From Camarhynchus parvulus (taxonomy: Eukaryota > Chordata > Aves > Passeriformes > Thraupidae): a stretch of DNA of 64,000 nucleotides. Within the stretch, counting starts at the first letter, position 1. Each line of letters begins with the position of its first letter. This document shows positions 1-11,382 of the stretch, piece by piece. Made by a program: the position numbers and the translations under genes. The notes under the pieces were generated by a model that had not been told where the DNA came from, ran no database searches, and saw nothing but the letters and a program-made list of their open reading frames with translations. Where the stretch lies: assembly GCF_901933205.1 (NCBI RefSeq), contig NC_044574.1, forward strand, positions 5,168,733 to 5,232,732, in the 5' to 3' direction.

Positions 1-88
1 TCTTAACAATATTTTTGTGGACCACTGAGTGATAGGTAAAATTGGCCTCTGAGTTAGAGGGTAGAAAGAGTCAGCAACTTGTGCTTTC

Positions 89-754
89 GGAGAAGAAAAG
101 AAAGAAAAGAAAGAAAAAGAAAGAAAAATAAGGAAAAAGAAAAAAAGAAGGAAAGGAAAGAAAGAGAAAGAGAAAGAGAAAGAGAAAGAGAAAGAGAAAG
201 AGAAAGAGAAAGAGAAAGAGAAAGAGAAAGAGAAAGAGAAAGAGAAAGAGAAAGAGAAAGAGAAAGAGAAAGAGAAAGAGAAAGAGAAAGAGAAAGAGAA
301 AGAGAAAGAGAAAGAGAAAGAGAAAGAGAAAGAGAAAGGGAAGAGAAAGGGAAGAGAAAGGGAAAGAGAAAGGAAAGAGAAAGGAAAGAGAAAGGAAGAG
401 AAAGAAAGAGAAAGGAAAGAGAAAGAGGAAAGAGAAAGAGAAAGAGAAAGGAAAGAGAAAGAGAAAGAGAAAGGGAAGAGAAAGGGAAAGAGAAAGAGAA
501 AGAGAAAGAGAAAGAGAAAGGGAAGAGAAAGAGAAAGAGAAAGAGAAAGGGAAGAGAAAGGGAAGAGAAAGGGAAGAGAAAGGGAAGAGAAAGGGAAGAG
601 AAAGGGAAGAGAAAGGGAAGAGAAAGGGAAGAGAAAGGGAAGAGAAAGGGAAGAGAAAGGGAAGAGAAAGGGAAAAGAAAGGGAAAAGGAAAGGAAAAGG
701 AAAAGAAAAGGAAAAGAAAAGGAAAAGAAAAGGAAAAGAAAAAGAAAAGAAAGA
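89..754. repeat. Long homopurine microsatellite (GAGAAA)n and (GGGAAGAGAAA)n
   Basis: The plus strand is pure A/G from 130 to 754 (625 bases without a pyrimidine), preceded by another purine run at 89-128. Two ordered blocks stand out. One is a perfect hexamer GAGAAA, 29 units at 164-337. The other is a perfect 11-mer GGGAAGAGAAA, 11 units at 549-669. Degenerate mixtures of 6-, 10- and 11-mers lie between and around them. Long open frames exist on both strands (Glu/Arg/Lys-rich on plus, Ser/Leu/Phe-rich on minus), but they are a trivial result of a stop-free repeat. Homopurine mirror-like DNA of this length can form triplex (H-DNA), and copy number is probably unstable. That is known behaviour of such tracts, not something shown here. 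Confidence 0.97.
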
Positions 755-3400
755 TCATCTTTCTTTCTCTCATAACATAGCTGAAAATATTTTGACAACA
801 AGCTTTTTCATTGTTTTTTTTTTTTTTCCAGTATGACAGGTTTGGTTTTGTAAGTAAAAACATTGGTAAAAATGGAAAAGGAGTTGTTTTCAAGAGCACA
901 ATATTAGCAATTAAGAAATAATGTAAATACTTTCCTAGTGAGAAAATAAAGGAAGATTTGAAGAATGAAAACATAAAATTAAAATCCTGCAGCAACATAA
1001 ACACCTACATTTTCTGTCCCACTATATTTATATATACACACAGAAGAATACACTATTATTATTTCTATTACATTACTGATGAGAGACTGCTTCAAGAAAA
1101 ATGAGACTTAGGGAAGATGAAACTCTCCAAGTCAAGAATTTTTTCCTGCTTTCTTGACTCTTTTCTGACATTGCTGGCATGAAACATCTTGGTTTTCCTT
1201 GGTTATAGATGCTACATAGACTGGAATATCTACCAGCCCTGTGAAGGAAATCCAACTAATTCGCAAGATATTAAATGATTCCTCTGGAATAAGAACTGTT
1301 TCAAAAAAGTCTTTTATCACATGAGAGAAAGCCCTCAGCTCCATAGGTCATAGAAACTAAAAAACTTCCCATAATTTATTTTCCACTTCTAAGAGTGATA
1401 ACTTTCTTCAGTGTTTGGCAAACCGCGGTGATTTACATCAAATTTACCATTTATCTAAAACCTCTTGGCAAGAAAGCAAAAATTCCAGCAAAGCATGCTC
1501 ATGATTGAAATACAAACAGTAGCTGGTTTGGAAAGCAAAATCTCAGGAAACGGTGATTGCTTCCATCATGCTCTGATTTTGCATTCACATAAATGACCAT
1601 GAGCTGGGAGCTGCTCTGCATAACCCACCCAGAGCCAGCACTACCAGTCCTGGCTGGCACAGCAACGTGGCAAATAAAACATTTAACAATAAATACCCAC
1701 TCCTCTTCCAGGCAGCAGGCAGTTGTCTGTAGTGCACTTGGAAACTTTTAATTTCCCTCTTTAAGGTAAAGATGCCCTTTCCTTTGTTTAAAATGATCTG
1801 GCATGTAATTTGTTGTTCCACTCGTTAGGCCAGGAGGCAGCCAATTGCTGTCATTTCAAATACATCTGAAACCAATGAAGCTCAAATGGGATTTTTGTAG
1901 TTTGCTGGTGGCAGTTCTGCATTGCCCACTTACACTGGAGTTTAATTCTGAAATGCTGATCCCTGCCCAAATGATCTTCCATTAATTGCTACACATTTTT
2001 ATGTACATTTTTATGTTATGTATTTGTGTTATGTTTTTCTTTTTATGTATTCCTTATATTCAACCCATTGCCAAACTATAATAGTTATATTAATTACAAG
2101 TTAGTGGTTGGTTTATTTATGTACACTCTGGTTTTTCCTTTCCCTTTTTCATCATATTACAGAATAAATCACAGCATTACACAGTAAATGCTTTTTTCAG
2201 AGCAGCACTTGTTCTTATAGTCAACACAAAATAGTTATTTACTAAATCCTTAAAACAAAAGATATGCCATTTGGCTCTACACTGTAAAATATGGATTACA
2301 CTTAAAAATAGAGTAATGTAAAAGATACAGGAAGGAAGGATCAGTGGAAGGGAGAGGGAGTAGAAGAAGATCTGGCTGAGAAAGGCGTAAGTAAAAAGTC
2401 AACTCAAAGATTTACTAAAACCACATTGTTATAGGACATGGAATCCTTGGGCAGTTGAGAAGATCATATCAGTGTAGGGAGACCAAACAAGATGCTGTGG
2501 TAATCACATCTGCTGCGAGATTAAACTAGACGATCTCTAATTTCCTTTTGGGAAAAACTAATGTTGCTTGGGTTTGGTTTTTTTTTCCCTGTAATTCCAC
2601 ACAGTTTCAGATTTTCACCTTGAAAATTCATTCTTTTGGGAAGATAACACAGTTTTTCCCATACCAAACTAGAAATGTGGGAGATGGTAAAGTTTTGTGA
2701 AAAGAAAAACTCACAGACTAGTTTGTGACATAAATTGTGCTATTAAGTCAAACCATAGTAGTTTGATCAATTTGTCAGAAAGTATTCACCCACCACAGAC
2801 ACAACTCAATGAAATAGTTGGAGGTTATTTTATAATGTGATTACAGTGACATTTTCTCAAATGTTTTTAGCTTTTGTCAACTATTGAAATGGAAAATTTC
2901 CTTCTTCAATGCACATCATTCTAAGATAATTTCTGTCCAGTTCAAGAGGTAACCTTTTCTTTACAAGAATTGTGGCATATATAACCATGGTGAAAAAGAA
3001 ATTACCTTCACAGCGATGCACACAACATTTTCAAGAAGGCTGCATATTTCAGGATATCAGTAATAAGTCCTGAAGCATCACAAAATAACCATTTGTGATG
3101 TAGTCTGGGTCAGCAGTGATGAAAAGTTATTGCCATTGGATTGTTGATTGATTGCCTGTGTGAGATGAGTTGGGGGGATTGATCTAGCACTGAGCATAGC
3201 AGGCAGTGGTAAAATACTCTCCAAGGACCAGGGGTGCTTCTTAAAACAAGAAAGAAAAAATCCCAGAGGACAGAGGAGGAGGCCCAGGGGAACCAGAATG
3301 GATAGATCTTGTAAAATGTGGAAAAGTGACGTGCAGTTGGAATAACTACAGGGATAATGATGATTACTTTGGGTCTTGGATCTCTGACTGAAAGTCATAT
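755..3400. other. Non-coding AT-rich stretch, no gene seen
   Basis: Apparently single-copy DNA. It holds a T run at about 814-827 that ends in a CAG acceptor-like site. A very weak CR1-like tail lies near 2505-2560 (a segment reading gattaaactagacgatctc resembles the degenerate end of avian CR1 copies). Short open frames on the minus strand at 1132-1344 and 3078-3404 have no recognisable domain and no coding-like context. Confidence 0.6.
832..849 (+). other. Candidate microexon (18 nt), speculative
   Basis: A strong acceptor-like signal (long T run followed by CCAG, ending at 831) is followed 18 nt later by a consensus donor GTAAGT at 850-855. The enclosed 18 nt is divisible by three and open in the first frame (YDRFGF). 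Consensus hexamers such as GTAAGT occur by chance about once per 4 kb, and T-run/AG acceptors are common in this AT-rich DNA. Chance is therefore the default explanation, and no host gene is visible. Confidence 0.1.
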
Positions 3401-4169
3401 ACACCTGTCTTAGGTAGGAAATGCAAAATGTTGCTGGGGGTGTGTACTCTATTTGCCACCTTTTAGAGGTGGGGCTGTTATCTTCTGTTCATTGGGCCAC
3501 CAATTAAAACCATGTGGAGGAGTTTTCTTTATCTCTTCCACACCCAGTCCTCCCTGCAGGAGATATCTGATGTTAATGGGCCTTTCATTATTAGTTATCT
3601 TCTGTTCATGGCCAGTGAGTGTCCCTGCATGGCTGATCCAATTCCATCATCCCATGGGGAGATGCTCCGCCCAGGGGAGGAGCCAAGCATTCCTACCTGG
3701 ATACAATCTGAGGTTTGGAACAGCACAGCAGCCTTTGCCCACTGCATTCCCAGAGGAGCAGCTTTCTGCTGCCCTGCATTCCCAGAGTGAGCCCAGGCCC
3801 ATCTCCAGCTGCCCTGGAGCTGCAGAGGAAAACTCCCCCCTTGTGCAGGATCCCTGCTCCAGCAGAAGCACAGCTGGCATTGCAGGAGGGCTGAGCCCCC
3901 ATGGGATGGGGCTGTGCCACCACCCTGACACACAGGGGGGCAGCTTCTGCTCTGGCTCTGGCAGTGTTGTTTTGAATTACTGCATTGTTTATTTTATTTT
4001 TATTTTTTCCCTAATAAAGAACTGTTGTTCCTATTCCCATATCTTTGCCTGAAAGGCCCTTAATTTCAAAATTATAATAATTCAGAGGGAGGGGGCTTAC
4101 ATTCCCTATTTCAAGGGAGGCTCCTGCCTTCCTTAGCACACACCTGTCTTTTCATGCCAAGGCAATACC
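3401..4169 (+). mobile_element. Solo LTR of endogenous retrovirus, family A copy 1
   Basis: The element spans 3406-4164 (759 bp). It begins TGTCTTAGG and ends CCAAGGCA, the TG...CA ends expected of an LTR. It is flanked by an imperfect 5-bp target-site duplication, acacc at 3401-3405 and atacc at 4165-4169. A polyadenylation signal AATAAA lies at 4013-4018. A second copy lies inverted at 34315-35127. In the GC-rich middle the two copies differ at only a few positions, which is how the ends were fixed. No gag, pol or env sequence adjoins it, so it is a solo LTR left by recombination between the two LTRs of a provirus. The 5-bp duplication points to an ERVL-type (class III) element; this is inference. 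Open frames inside it (for example 3453-4052) are not genes. Confidence 0.9.
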
Positions 4170-7100
4170 ATACATATTTACCATGACCTACGTGCCTCAA
4201 ACAGGTATGTGGTTGGGAGAGGAACTCAACAAAAAATTAGGCCAATCCACATTGGTGCTTGTTCTAGGAAATACCCATCCCAGTTGATGATTTTGGATTT
4301 AAAGGCCCGCTCTAATACTTTGGCGTGAAGCCAAATGCATACAAAGTGCAGTGACATGGAGATATAAAGAATGACATCACAGCAGCATTTGTCACCAGAT
4401 GTCTAACAGGAAGGGAAGGTCCCCTTCATCCAGCTAAAAAAGGGAAGCAATATGGCTGTCTGCATAATAAATAGTCTGACTGCAAATGTGACACATCTTC
4501 TCAGTTAAGGGAGGGTGGCCTCAAATGCTGTTATTAATGACATTCTGCAGATTATTGTATCACACTCGGGCTCTTTCCAGTGTGAACTGTGCTTTGCATA
4601 TGTACAATTCAGAAAAAAACATCCTTGAATCAATAATAATTTCAGAACTCTGAAATACATTCAGTGATCTCATTCCAAAGCTTTCCTTGGAATACAGATT
4701 TATTGCATTATAGCATAGACAATTAAACATAGGAAGATTGGCTTGTCCCCTCATCTATTCATGTTATCTGACTGCAAATGTTTCTTACAAATTGCATAAG
4801 GAAGATGGTTACTCTTACCAGCTTTATGTCTTTTTTGTTTCCATACATGAATAGGTGTTCTCTGAGTTTCATTGTTTAGGAAACAGATTTCCTCCTTTCT
4901 GTCTCTAATCTATAATCAACAGCTTGCAAACATCAAATGCAGAGGCTTTCAATTTGTATTCACTTCAGTGAAAAGTAAATGCAAAGTGCTTCTAGAGCAG
5001 AATACTACACTTTGCCTAAAAGTACATAATTACCCAGAGAATCAAAGCTTTGAATCACAATCTTTAAAACTATCATGGCTAGGTAAAATATCAGAAAATA
5101 ATTTTTAAAAAATCAAGAAACAACACACCCAAAGATTTACCTCCAACTCCAGAAGAAGTAAAGCTCAGCTGATAAGCACATGACCATGGAAGTGTTTTTA
5201 TCCCTGACTGCCCTGGATTCAGCTGTGGTTGAGGGTGTGAGATAATTGGAGAGGCAGCAGCTTCATATGACTGCCCATTGAATCCCAGACACAACTTCAG
5301 TGCAGTCCTACCTGGATGGCTGATAGACTACCCTCTGGCTGTGATTTCAGGTTTTGAGGCAGATCCATGAGCTGACTGATCTGGGAAAGGGACTCTCTGA
5401 GCTGAAACTGCATTAAATATATTTTAAAAAGGGAAAAAGACTCCTAATTGTGAACCCCCATTACTTAACACTAAGCAAAGATTACATACAAATTATGAGG
5501 GGCTGGAGTAGTGTAAACCATAATCTCTTTCCTTCAGAGAGGTGTTGCTTGCTCTCCAGAGTTCCCTCATTACCCTACACACTGCTCAAAATGCCTAAAA
5601 TTGGACTCCTGGTGATTCCAGCTCTTCCTTCTTTCCAGGCTGAGGGTTGCAGGTGCTGAAGCAGGAATATAATTGTCCCTATCCTCTCCATCCAAAAGTC
5701 CTGATAATTCCTTGTTCTCCTGGCACCAACCACAAAGCCACACATTGAATTGTCTTTTATGAATTTCATGGAGACTCTCATTTTGCAATTGCAGGATGGA
5801 GGAGGATGGAAGAAGACGGATATAGACTGGAAGCAGATCCAGTTCCAACCTGGATAACAAGCTAGTGCAGGCTCTCCTGTATTTCATGTAGCACATTTTA
5901 TCCCAGGGTTCAAATGGGGAGGGGAGGACGTAGGTATTGGCTGGCCAGTACAGGGCTTTATATTCTGCAAGTGTGAGACTAATTTTGTTTGAAAAAATTA
6001 TTTCATGCTATCATCCACAGATCCTCTGCCTGCCATTGATCAGCTTTACTTATGACACAAATCACTCTGTAACCTGCCAACAGCACTTTTTGTAGTCTGT
6101 CAAAAGCATTTTTTTACTACAATTTTGATGTACTTCCAGCTTTGCAATATTGTTTCCTTCACTCTTTCTATTATATATTATTTTTATAGGTTGCTTTTTT
6201 TTAGAAAAACTTTTGTGCTTGTAAACCTATGAAATGCTGGCCTTGTCAGATCTGTGGAGAAAAAATAGTTCTATACCTTGTCTCCTTCCACAAGAAGTCA
6301 TGCTAGATGTATATAAAGCAGTGCTTTTCAGCTCACACAAACACAAAAAATAGTGAAACCTATCCTCTTCTCTTGACAGCAGGAATTTGGAAAGCTGAAT
6401 ACAGCTGAGAAATTCTGCCTGAGTTTAACAAACATGTAGATCTGACCTTTGTCTTTTAAAATGAAAAGGTAGCATTGCATTGTCAGCAAGAGGCAACCTA
6501 TGATTTTTATGCATGTGTAGTTAGATGGAAAGAGCTTTCAAAGGAAAAAACAGGTTCTGGCAAATTCCTAGGCTGCTGTTACTCTTGAAAGCAAGCATTA
6601 AATTATTAAAATATAATACACTGTTGCTCAGAGATTAATACATATTTTCTCAAAGGAAAAAAGAATTTACCCCTTTGTCTACCCTTTAAATAAGTCTTCA
6701 AAAGCATGGAGAGATTGTAATCTCCAGGAGCAACTGATAACTTGGAAAACTCTTCCCATATGATTGCAGCAATCAGCAATGGCCATGCTGCCCTTGCAGG
6801 GTTGAGGAAGGTATCTTTTGGTGCTATGGCCAGTCTGTTATTTAATGTGACATCTGCTCCTTTTCCCAGCAGTTAATTTCCTATAAATGGGAGATAAATC
6901 AAGGTAAAAAGTACATTTGACAAATTTAATAGTTCTGGAGGGAAAAAGATCAACCTTACAACACCAAGGCTGTGTGTTTCCATACAAATAAGGATTCAGA
7001 AATGTACATGTGACAATGCCTAAAGAAATATAGTTGTAATTTGTTATTTCAGTCAGGCAGTGCTCAATTACCCACCAGAGACAAAAAGGGAAGAGTAAAA

Positions 7101-7194
7101 CTAACTCCAGTATTTCTTGAATCCCTACAACCCCTTTGTTTTCCTGATATGAAGATTGACTTCATCTCTATTCCTAAGAATTTCTTGGGGTCAT

Positions 7195-7236
7195 TCTCAT
7201 AATCACATAATCTCATAATCTCATAATCTAATAATG
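7195..7236. repeat. Short tandem repeat, CTCATAATC-like units
   Basis: About four imperfect units of ctcataatc/acataat in a row. This is ordinary microsatellite-like slippage DNA with no associated gene. Confidence 0.85.
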
Positions 7237-8283
7237 AAAATGAGATGCAAATATATTTAGGTTGACAGAGGAGTATTTTGGGTAATAACCTTAATTTGTG
7301 CTGGGCAATAACCTAACATGCTGAATCTGGGCCTTATTACTAAATCCCAGAAACAATCAGCTCTGGTGATTCTACTAATTGTTCATATTGCAAGACACGG
7401 TAAAAGGTTTCTGAACTGAACTCCAGGCCAGGTAAAGGATGAAACACTTTAATACTTTAGGACTGTGAGAGTGATTACTTGGAATTGCTTTGCCACACCC
7501 AAAAAGTACAAAGTTTCTCGTGCCAGTGTTTTTCTACCAGCAATCCACTCATGAAAATCTCCTTTACTGATGTGTCATACTGCCCTCTGCCTACAGTTTT
7601 TTAAAGTATCATGTTACATCTCTTGCAGCAATCCAAACAAACACTACAGACTCAATAAGAGATTAATTCTTTCATTCTCCTCATATCTAAGATGACATCC
7701 TGTGGTGAAATGTTTTTCTGTGCATATGGCTCTGAGCCATCCATATGCAAAGGCTAAATTGCTCAAAGAGGAAACGTCCTTGCAAAGTTCGAAAGGTCTT
7801 TTATGATTTTGCTTTGCCAGCACTGATTGTTTTAAATGGGTTATCAAGTCCTGAAAAGCTCATCTGGATGACAGCTCATACACATTTATGTTTGCTGGCA
7901 ATTTCTGAAAGGAACATGAGAGAATAACTTTGTTTCATTACCATCTGACCTCTTTAAGAGAGAGCTCTCAGTGTCTTTAGAGCAGTAACTGTGATTAATT
8001 ACAGCTATTGAGAAGATCAATCTGACAGTTAAAATAACGTTTGTTTTTCATCCTTTAATATTTCCCTGTGAAGAATTCATCCCAGATATCAGAGCAACAT
8101 CATGTGTATTTTACTCTCCCCTGGGCAAATAGATGTGAAGGTCTACCTCAGAACATTTTGATGACTTATTGCCTTAATCCTTAAGAAAACCCACAGCAAC
8201 ACGAAAGGTCATGTTTCAGTTTTCCTTGAAATTCACATATTTATCCTAGGTAGATTTAGAATTAATCCTGGCCAATTGTGGCT

Positions 8284-8304
8284 GGTTTTTGTTTTGGGTT
8301 TGTT

Positions 8305-8336
<32 letters not shown>
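8284..8336. repeat. (GTTTT)n-like T/G-rich simple repeat
   Basis: Runs of T separated by single G or GGG over about 50 bp. It could be a decayed poly-A tail of a minus-strand retroposed sequence, but no element is recognisable beside it. Confidence 0.8.
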
Positions 8337-10979
8337 AAGTATTACTCATTCCTTTGAGCACAAATGAGAACAGGGTAAAATCAAATAAAAGCAAACAATA
8401 ATTTAAGAAGGGTAATTAGATAAATTCGGCTGCAGGATGAAAATACTGAGCCTTCTGAGGAAATTTTGCAAAATGTGAGCACCCACAGGTCTGCAGATCT
8501 GCTATTCCTGGAAGTCCCTGGCACTGCAGCAGTTTGAGCTGCATCTAAAATGTCAGTTCATCACCAAGAATTTCTATCTTTGCACTGTGAAAAAGCCATA
8601 TAACTATTTTACAAAGGGGAAAATGTCAGAAAAGAAAACAATTCTGTGACAAATTCTTCCAGAACAGAAAAATGTCGATGTATTCCATGGGGAATGTCCT
8701 TGTTTGGTTCATTCAGTTAGGCAGCAAGTCTTTGTTGTCCTCTACATTTTCCTCCTGGCTTGTTTCTGCAGATTTTCATCCAGCATGTTCATGAAGACTC
8801 TCAATGCATCCAGATTTTGTCCTGTGCTTTGGATTAGAATTTTAAACACACAACTGACACCCTCATGTCACCAAAGGGGAGGAGAGGCTCCTGGTGTCCT
8901 CTTAGGACAAAGAAATTGGATTCCCTTTCCCATATTTTCCTACTCCAGTGTAGCTCAGAGAGAGGGATAATTTGGCACAGTGTCAGTGCCCTGGTAAAAT
9001 GGGTAATTTTGTACATCTGCAGCCTAATGATCCTCCTTTGGTGTGAAAATCTTCCTGGAAGGTAAAGGATTTGCTAGACCTGAAAGTTGCCTTCTGCAAA
9101 GCTCAGAGGTGTTAGCAGATTTCCAGGTTAAGCACACTTTAATTGCAGATCATTTGGCATCAATCTGAGCAACAGGCAGAGCGTGTGACTCGTTCAGGTG
9201 ATAGACAGCTGGCAGGAAATGGATTTAGAGAGGAATTCCACAGCCCCAAATTGTGGGGGATTTGTCATTTTCTCATATGGTGTTTCAAAGTTCTAAAATC
9301 TGGCAGTCTTCATTTGGGGTTTGGGTGAAAAGCTTGAAATCCCTCTAATAAATAACATTAAAAATAAATATATTTCCTTTTTTTTCTTCCCTCTTTGCCC
9401 AAGTGGAGCATAAACATTTTTTTTTCACTTAATCCTTTAAAATCTTAATAAATAAGCACACAGATGTACACTGCTTTGGTCTCAAAAGCAGATTTCTAAA
9501 TGAGTGGTGTTCTAAAGAGAATCTTTAGCCAAAGTGAAGTAATTCCTTTTTTCCAGTTGGAAAATACATTACATCCCTGCTCCTGCTAGGTCTTCAGGCT
9601 GTGGGATGCGGTTCAGAAAAGCTCTGGAAAGCTCTGAGAGTTGGGCGAAGCTTTAATGAGGCTTTAAATGAGTCTTAAGTTATTTGTGATTGGAGTTCAG
9701 AAAACTACAGTCAAAGCATGATTTTCTGTTTCAGGATTTGTCTTTTCCTTCTATTTCTTGTTGTTTGATCCTTTTATGCCCAAAGTGTCCTACATACTTT
9801 GGCTCATATGCACTAAATCTTTTAATTCAGAGTTCAAGGATTTAATGGAAATTTAAGTGGAATTTAGCTAGACTGTTCAGCAATTTGAAGGATTAAGTCT
9901 TTTTCATACAGCCTACTTCTCTATATTAGAGCGCTACCACTTACTTCCTTTTTTTTTTTTTTTTTAATACTAATGTTCTGGAAGGATGGTGTGAAAAATT
10001 GAATGTTTGGTAGCCAAATTCCTGTTCCAACAGATGCCTGCATCTAAAAAAAAATTCATTAATACGTTACAAAAAGCAGAAAAGTAGAATGGTGGATTTC
10101 AATGCTTTTTATTCTTCTGAATTTCCCAAAACACTTACCAGTGTTTTTACATCAAACAATTCAAGCTTTTCTTCCTTCTGAGAGCTACAACCTCAAATGC
10201 TTTTAGAGCCATCAAACCAGAAACTTGTTTTCCAGCTAATCATTCTTCCACATCACAGCCCTAGAACCCTTAGCCAACATTTATACATTCTTTATTTGCC
10301 AAATAACATACCATAAACTTCAAGAAGATTTAGCAGGACATTGATGATGACAAGAAAAATTATAAAAAATATTGATAAGGGGTTGACAAATCCATGCTTT
10401 CATTTAGGCAAATAAGCATGAAGAATTGTACTTACAAAAAGTCTGGTAGGCACGACTGTTCTCCTGTGAGGGACAGGAGAACCGTGTGGCCAAGTAAATT
10501 AATATCCATGTGAGGCAAAACTCCTTGTACAGCCCTTCTCCTCACTTGCTTTGGCAAGATATTTGTGCCCATGGGCTGTGCAGTGCAGGGTGCTGCATAA
10601 AACAGAGCTGAATTCAGATTATTTTGCCCAAGGAATTCAAGACAGAGACTCCACATCTTCAGTTTGCAGTAGCCATTGCTGTGGGACCAGGGTGCCATCA
10701 TCAACATGAAAGTTTTGGCTGAAGACCAGTGAGAATTCTAGTTATTATGGACTTGACAGGATCTCAGCAGTGTCAAAATGATTGACAAGACATTCAAATA
10801 CATTCAAAGTGTGAGTACTCAATATCTTTGCAGATCTGGATTCTTAGTGCACACTCATAAATGAACAAGTGACTGGAAATTACCAGCTTAAAGCTTCCTT
10901 TACATTTTTAACATTTCCCCTCTCATGCGAAACCATTAACATTGCTCTTTTTGTGGCTTCTCTACAGCTCAGCAGTGAG

Positions 10980-11382
10980 AGCAGGTGTGATGGTTGTCAC
11001 AAGGGTTTTTGAGTGAAGGAAGAGGCGAGATCCTTGACTCCATGATCAGAAGGCTTGATTTATTATTTTATTATATATATATACTACATTATAACTATAC
11101 TACAAAGAAAAAGCAGGAGAGCTTTTCAGAAGCTTGCTAAGCTAAGAATAGAAAAGTAAAGAATGATAACAAACCCTGCTCTCTCGGACTGTCTCCGAGA
11201 GACCTCAGTTCTGGATTGGCCATTAACTCTAAACATCCAAGCTGGGCCAATCCAGAGGGATCTGTTGCATTCCACAGCAGCAGATAACCTATTGTTTACA
11301 TCTTGTTGCTGAACTTCTCAGCTTCAGCAGGAAAAATCCGGAGAGAGGATTTTTCATAAAAGAAATGCCTGTGACAAGCAGA
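10980..11382 (-). mobile_element. Solo LTR of endogenous retrovirus, family B copy 1
   Basis: The LTR spans 10986-11376 (391 bp). On the plus strand it starts TGTGATGG and ends TGTGACA, so TG...CA ends hold in both orientations. Flanks agcagg (10980-10985) and agcaga (11377-11382) form a 6-bp target-site duplication with one mismatch, as in class II (ERVK-like) elements. Minus orientation is set by a polyadenylation signal read as TTTATT at 11059-11064. The proposed U3 holds two perfect inverted repeats: 9-bp arms at 11180-11188 and 11194-11202, and 12-bp arms at 11210-11221 and 11245-11256 that each carry a CCAAT/ATTGG box. Its layout resembles family C (ccaat-gggccaagc motif, AATAAA followed by agccttctga and catggagtca). 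No internal retroviral sequence adjoins it. Confidence 0.88.

Larger units (their letters stand above)
4170..10979. other. Non-coding AT-rich stretch with simple repeats, no gene seen
   Basis: Mostly single-copy sequence. Contents I can name are a CATAATCT-type tandem repeat at 7195-7236, a GTTTT-rich run at 8284-8336, and a T run at about 9949-9965. Open frames of 60-110 codons occur on both strands (for example 5570-5896 minus, 8704-8970 plus, 10432-10707 minus). I recognise no domain, repeat structure or splice context in them. Confidence 0.6.

Noticed and set aside
79..780. 233-codon Glu/Arg/Lys repeat protein on plus, and a 316-codon Ser/Leu/Phe protein on minus (54-1004)
   Set aside because: Both come from a purine microsatellite whose units contain no stop codon. 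No coding signal exists outside the repeat.
3453..4052. 199-codon plus-strand open frame, with several overlapping minus-strand frames
   Set aside because: It lies wholly inside the family A LTR. The GC-rich LTR simply has few stops, and the second copy of the LTR has similar but non-matching frames.
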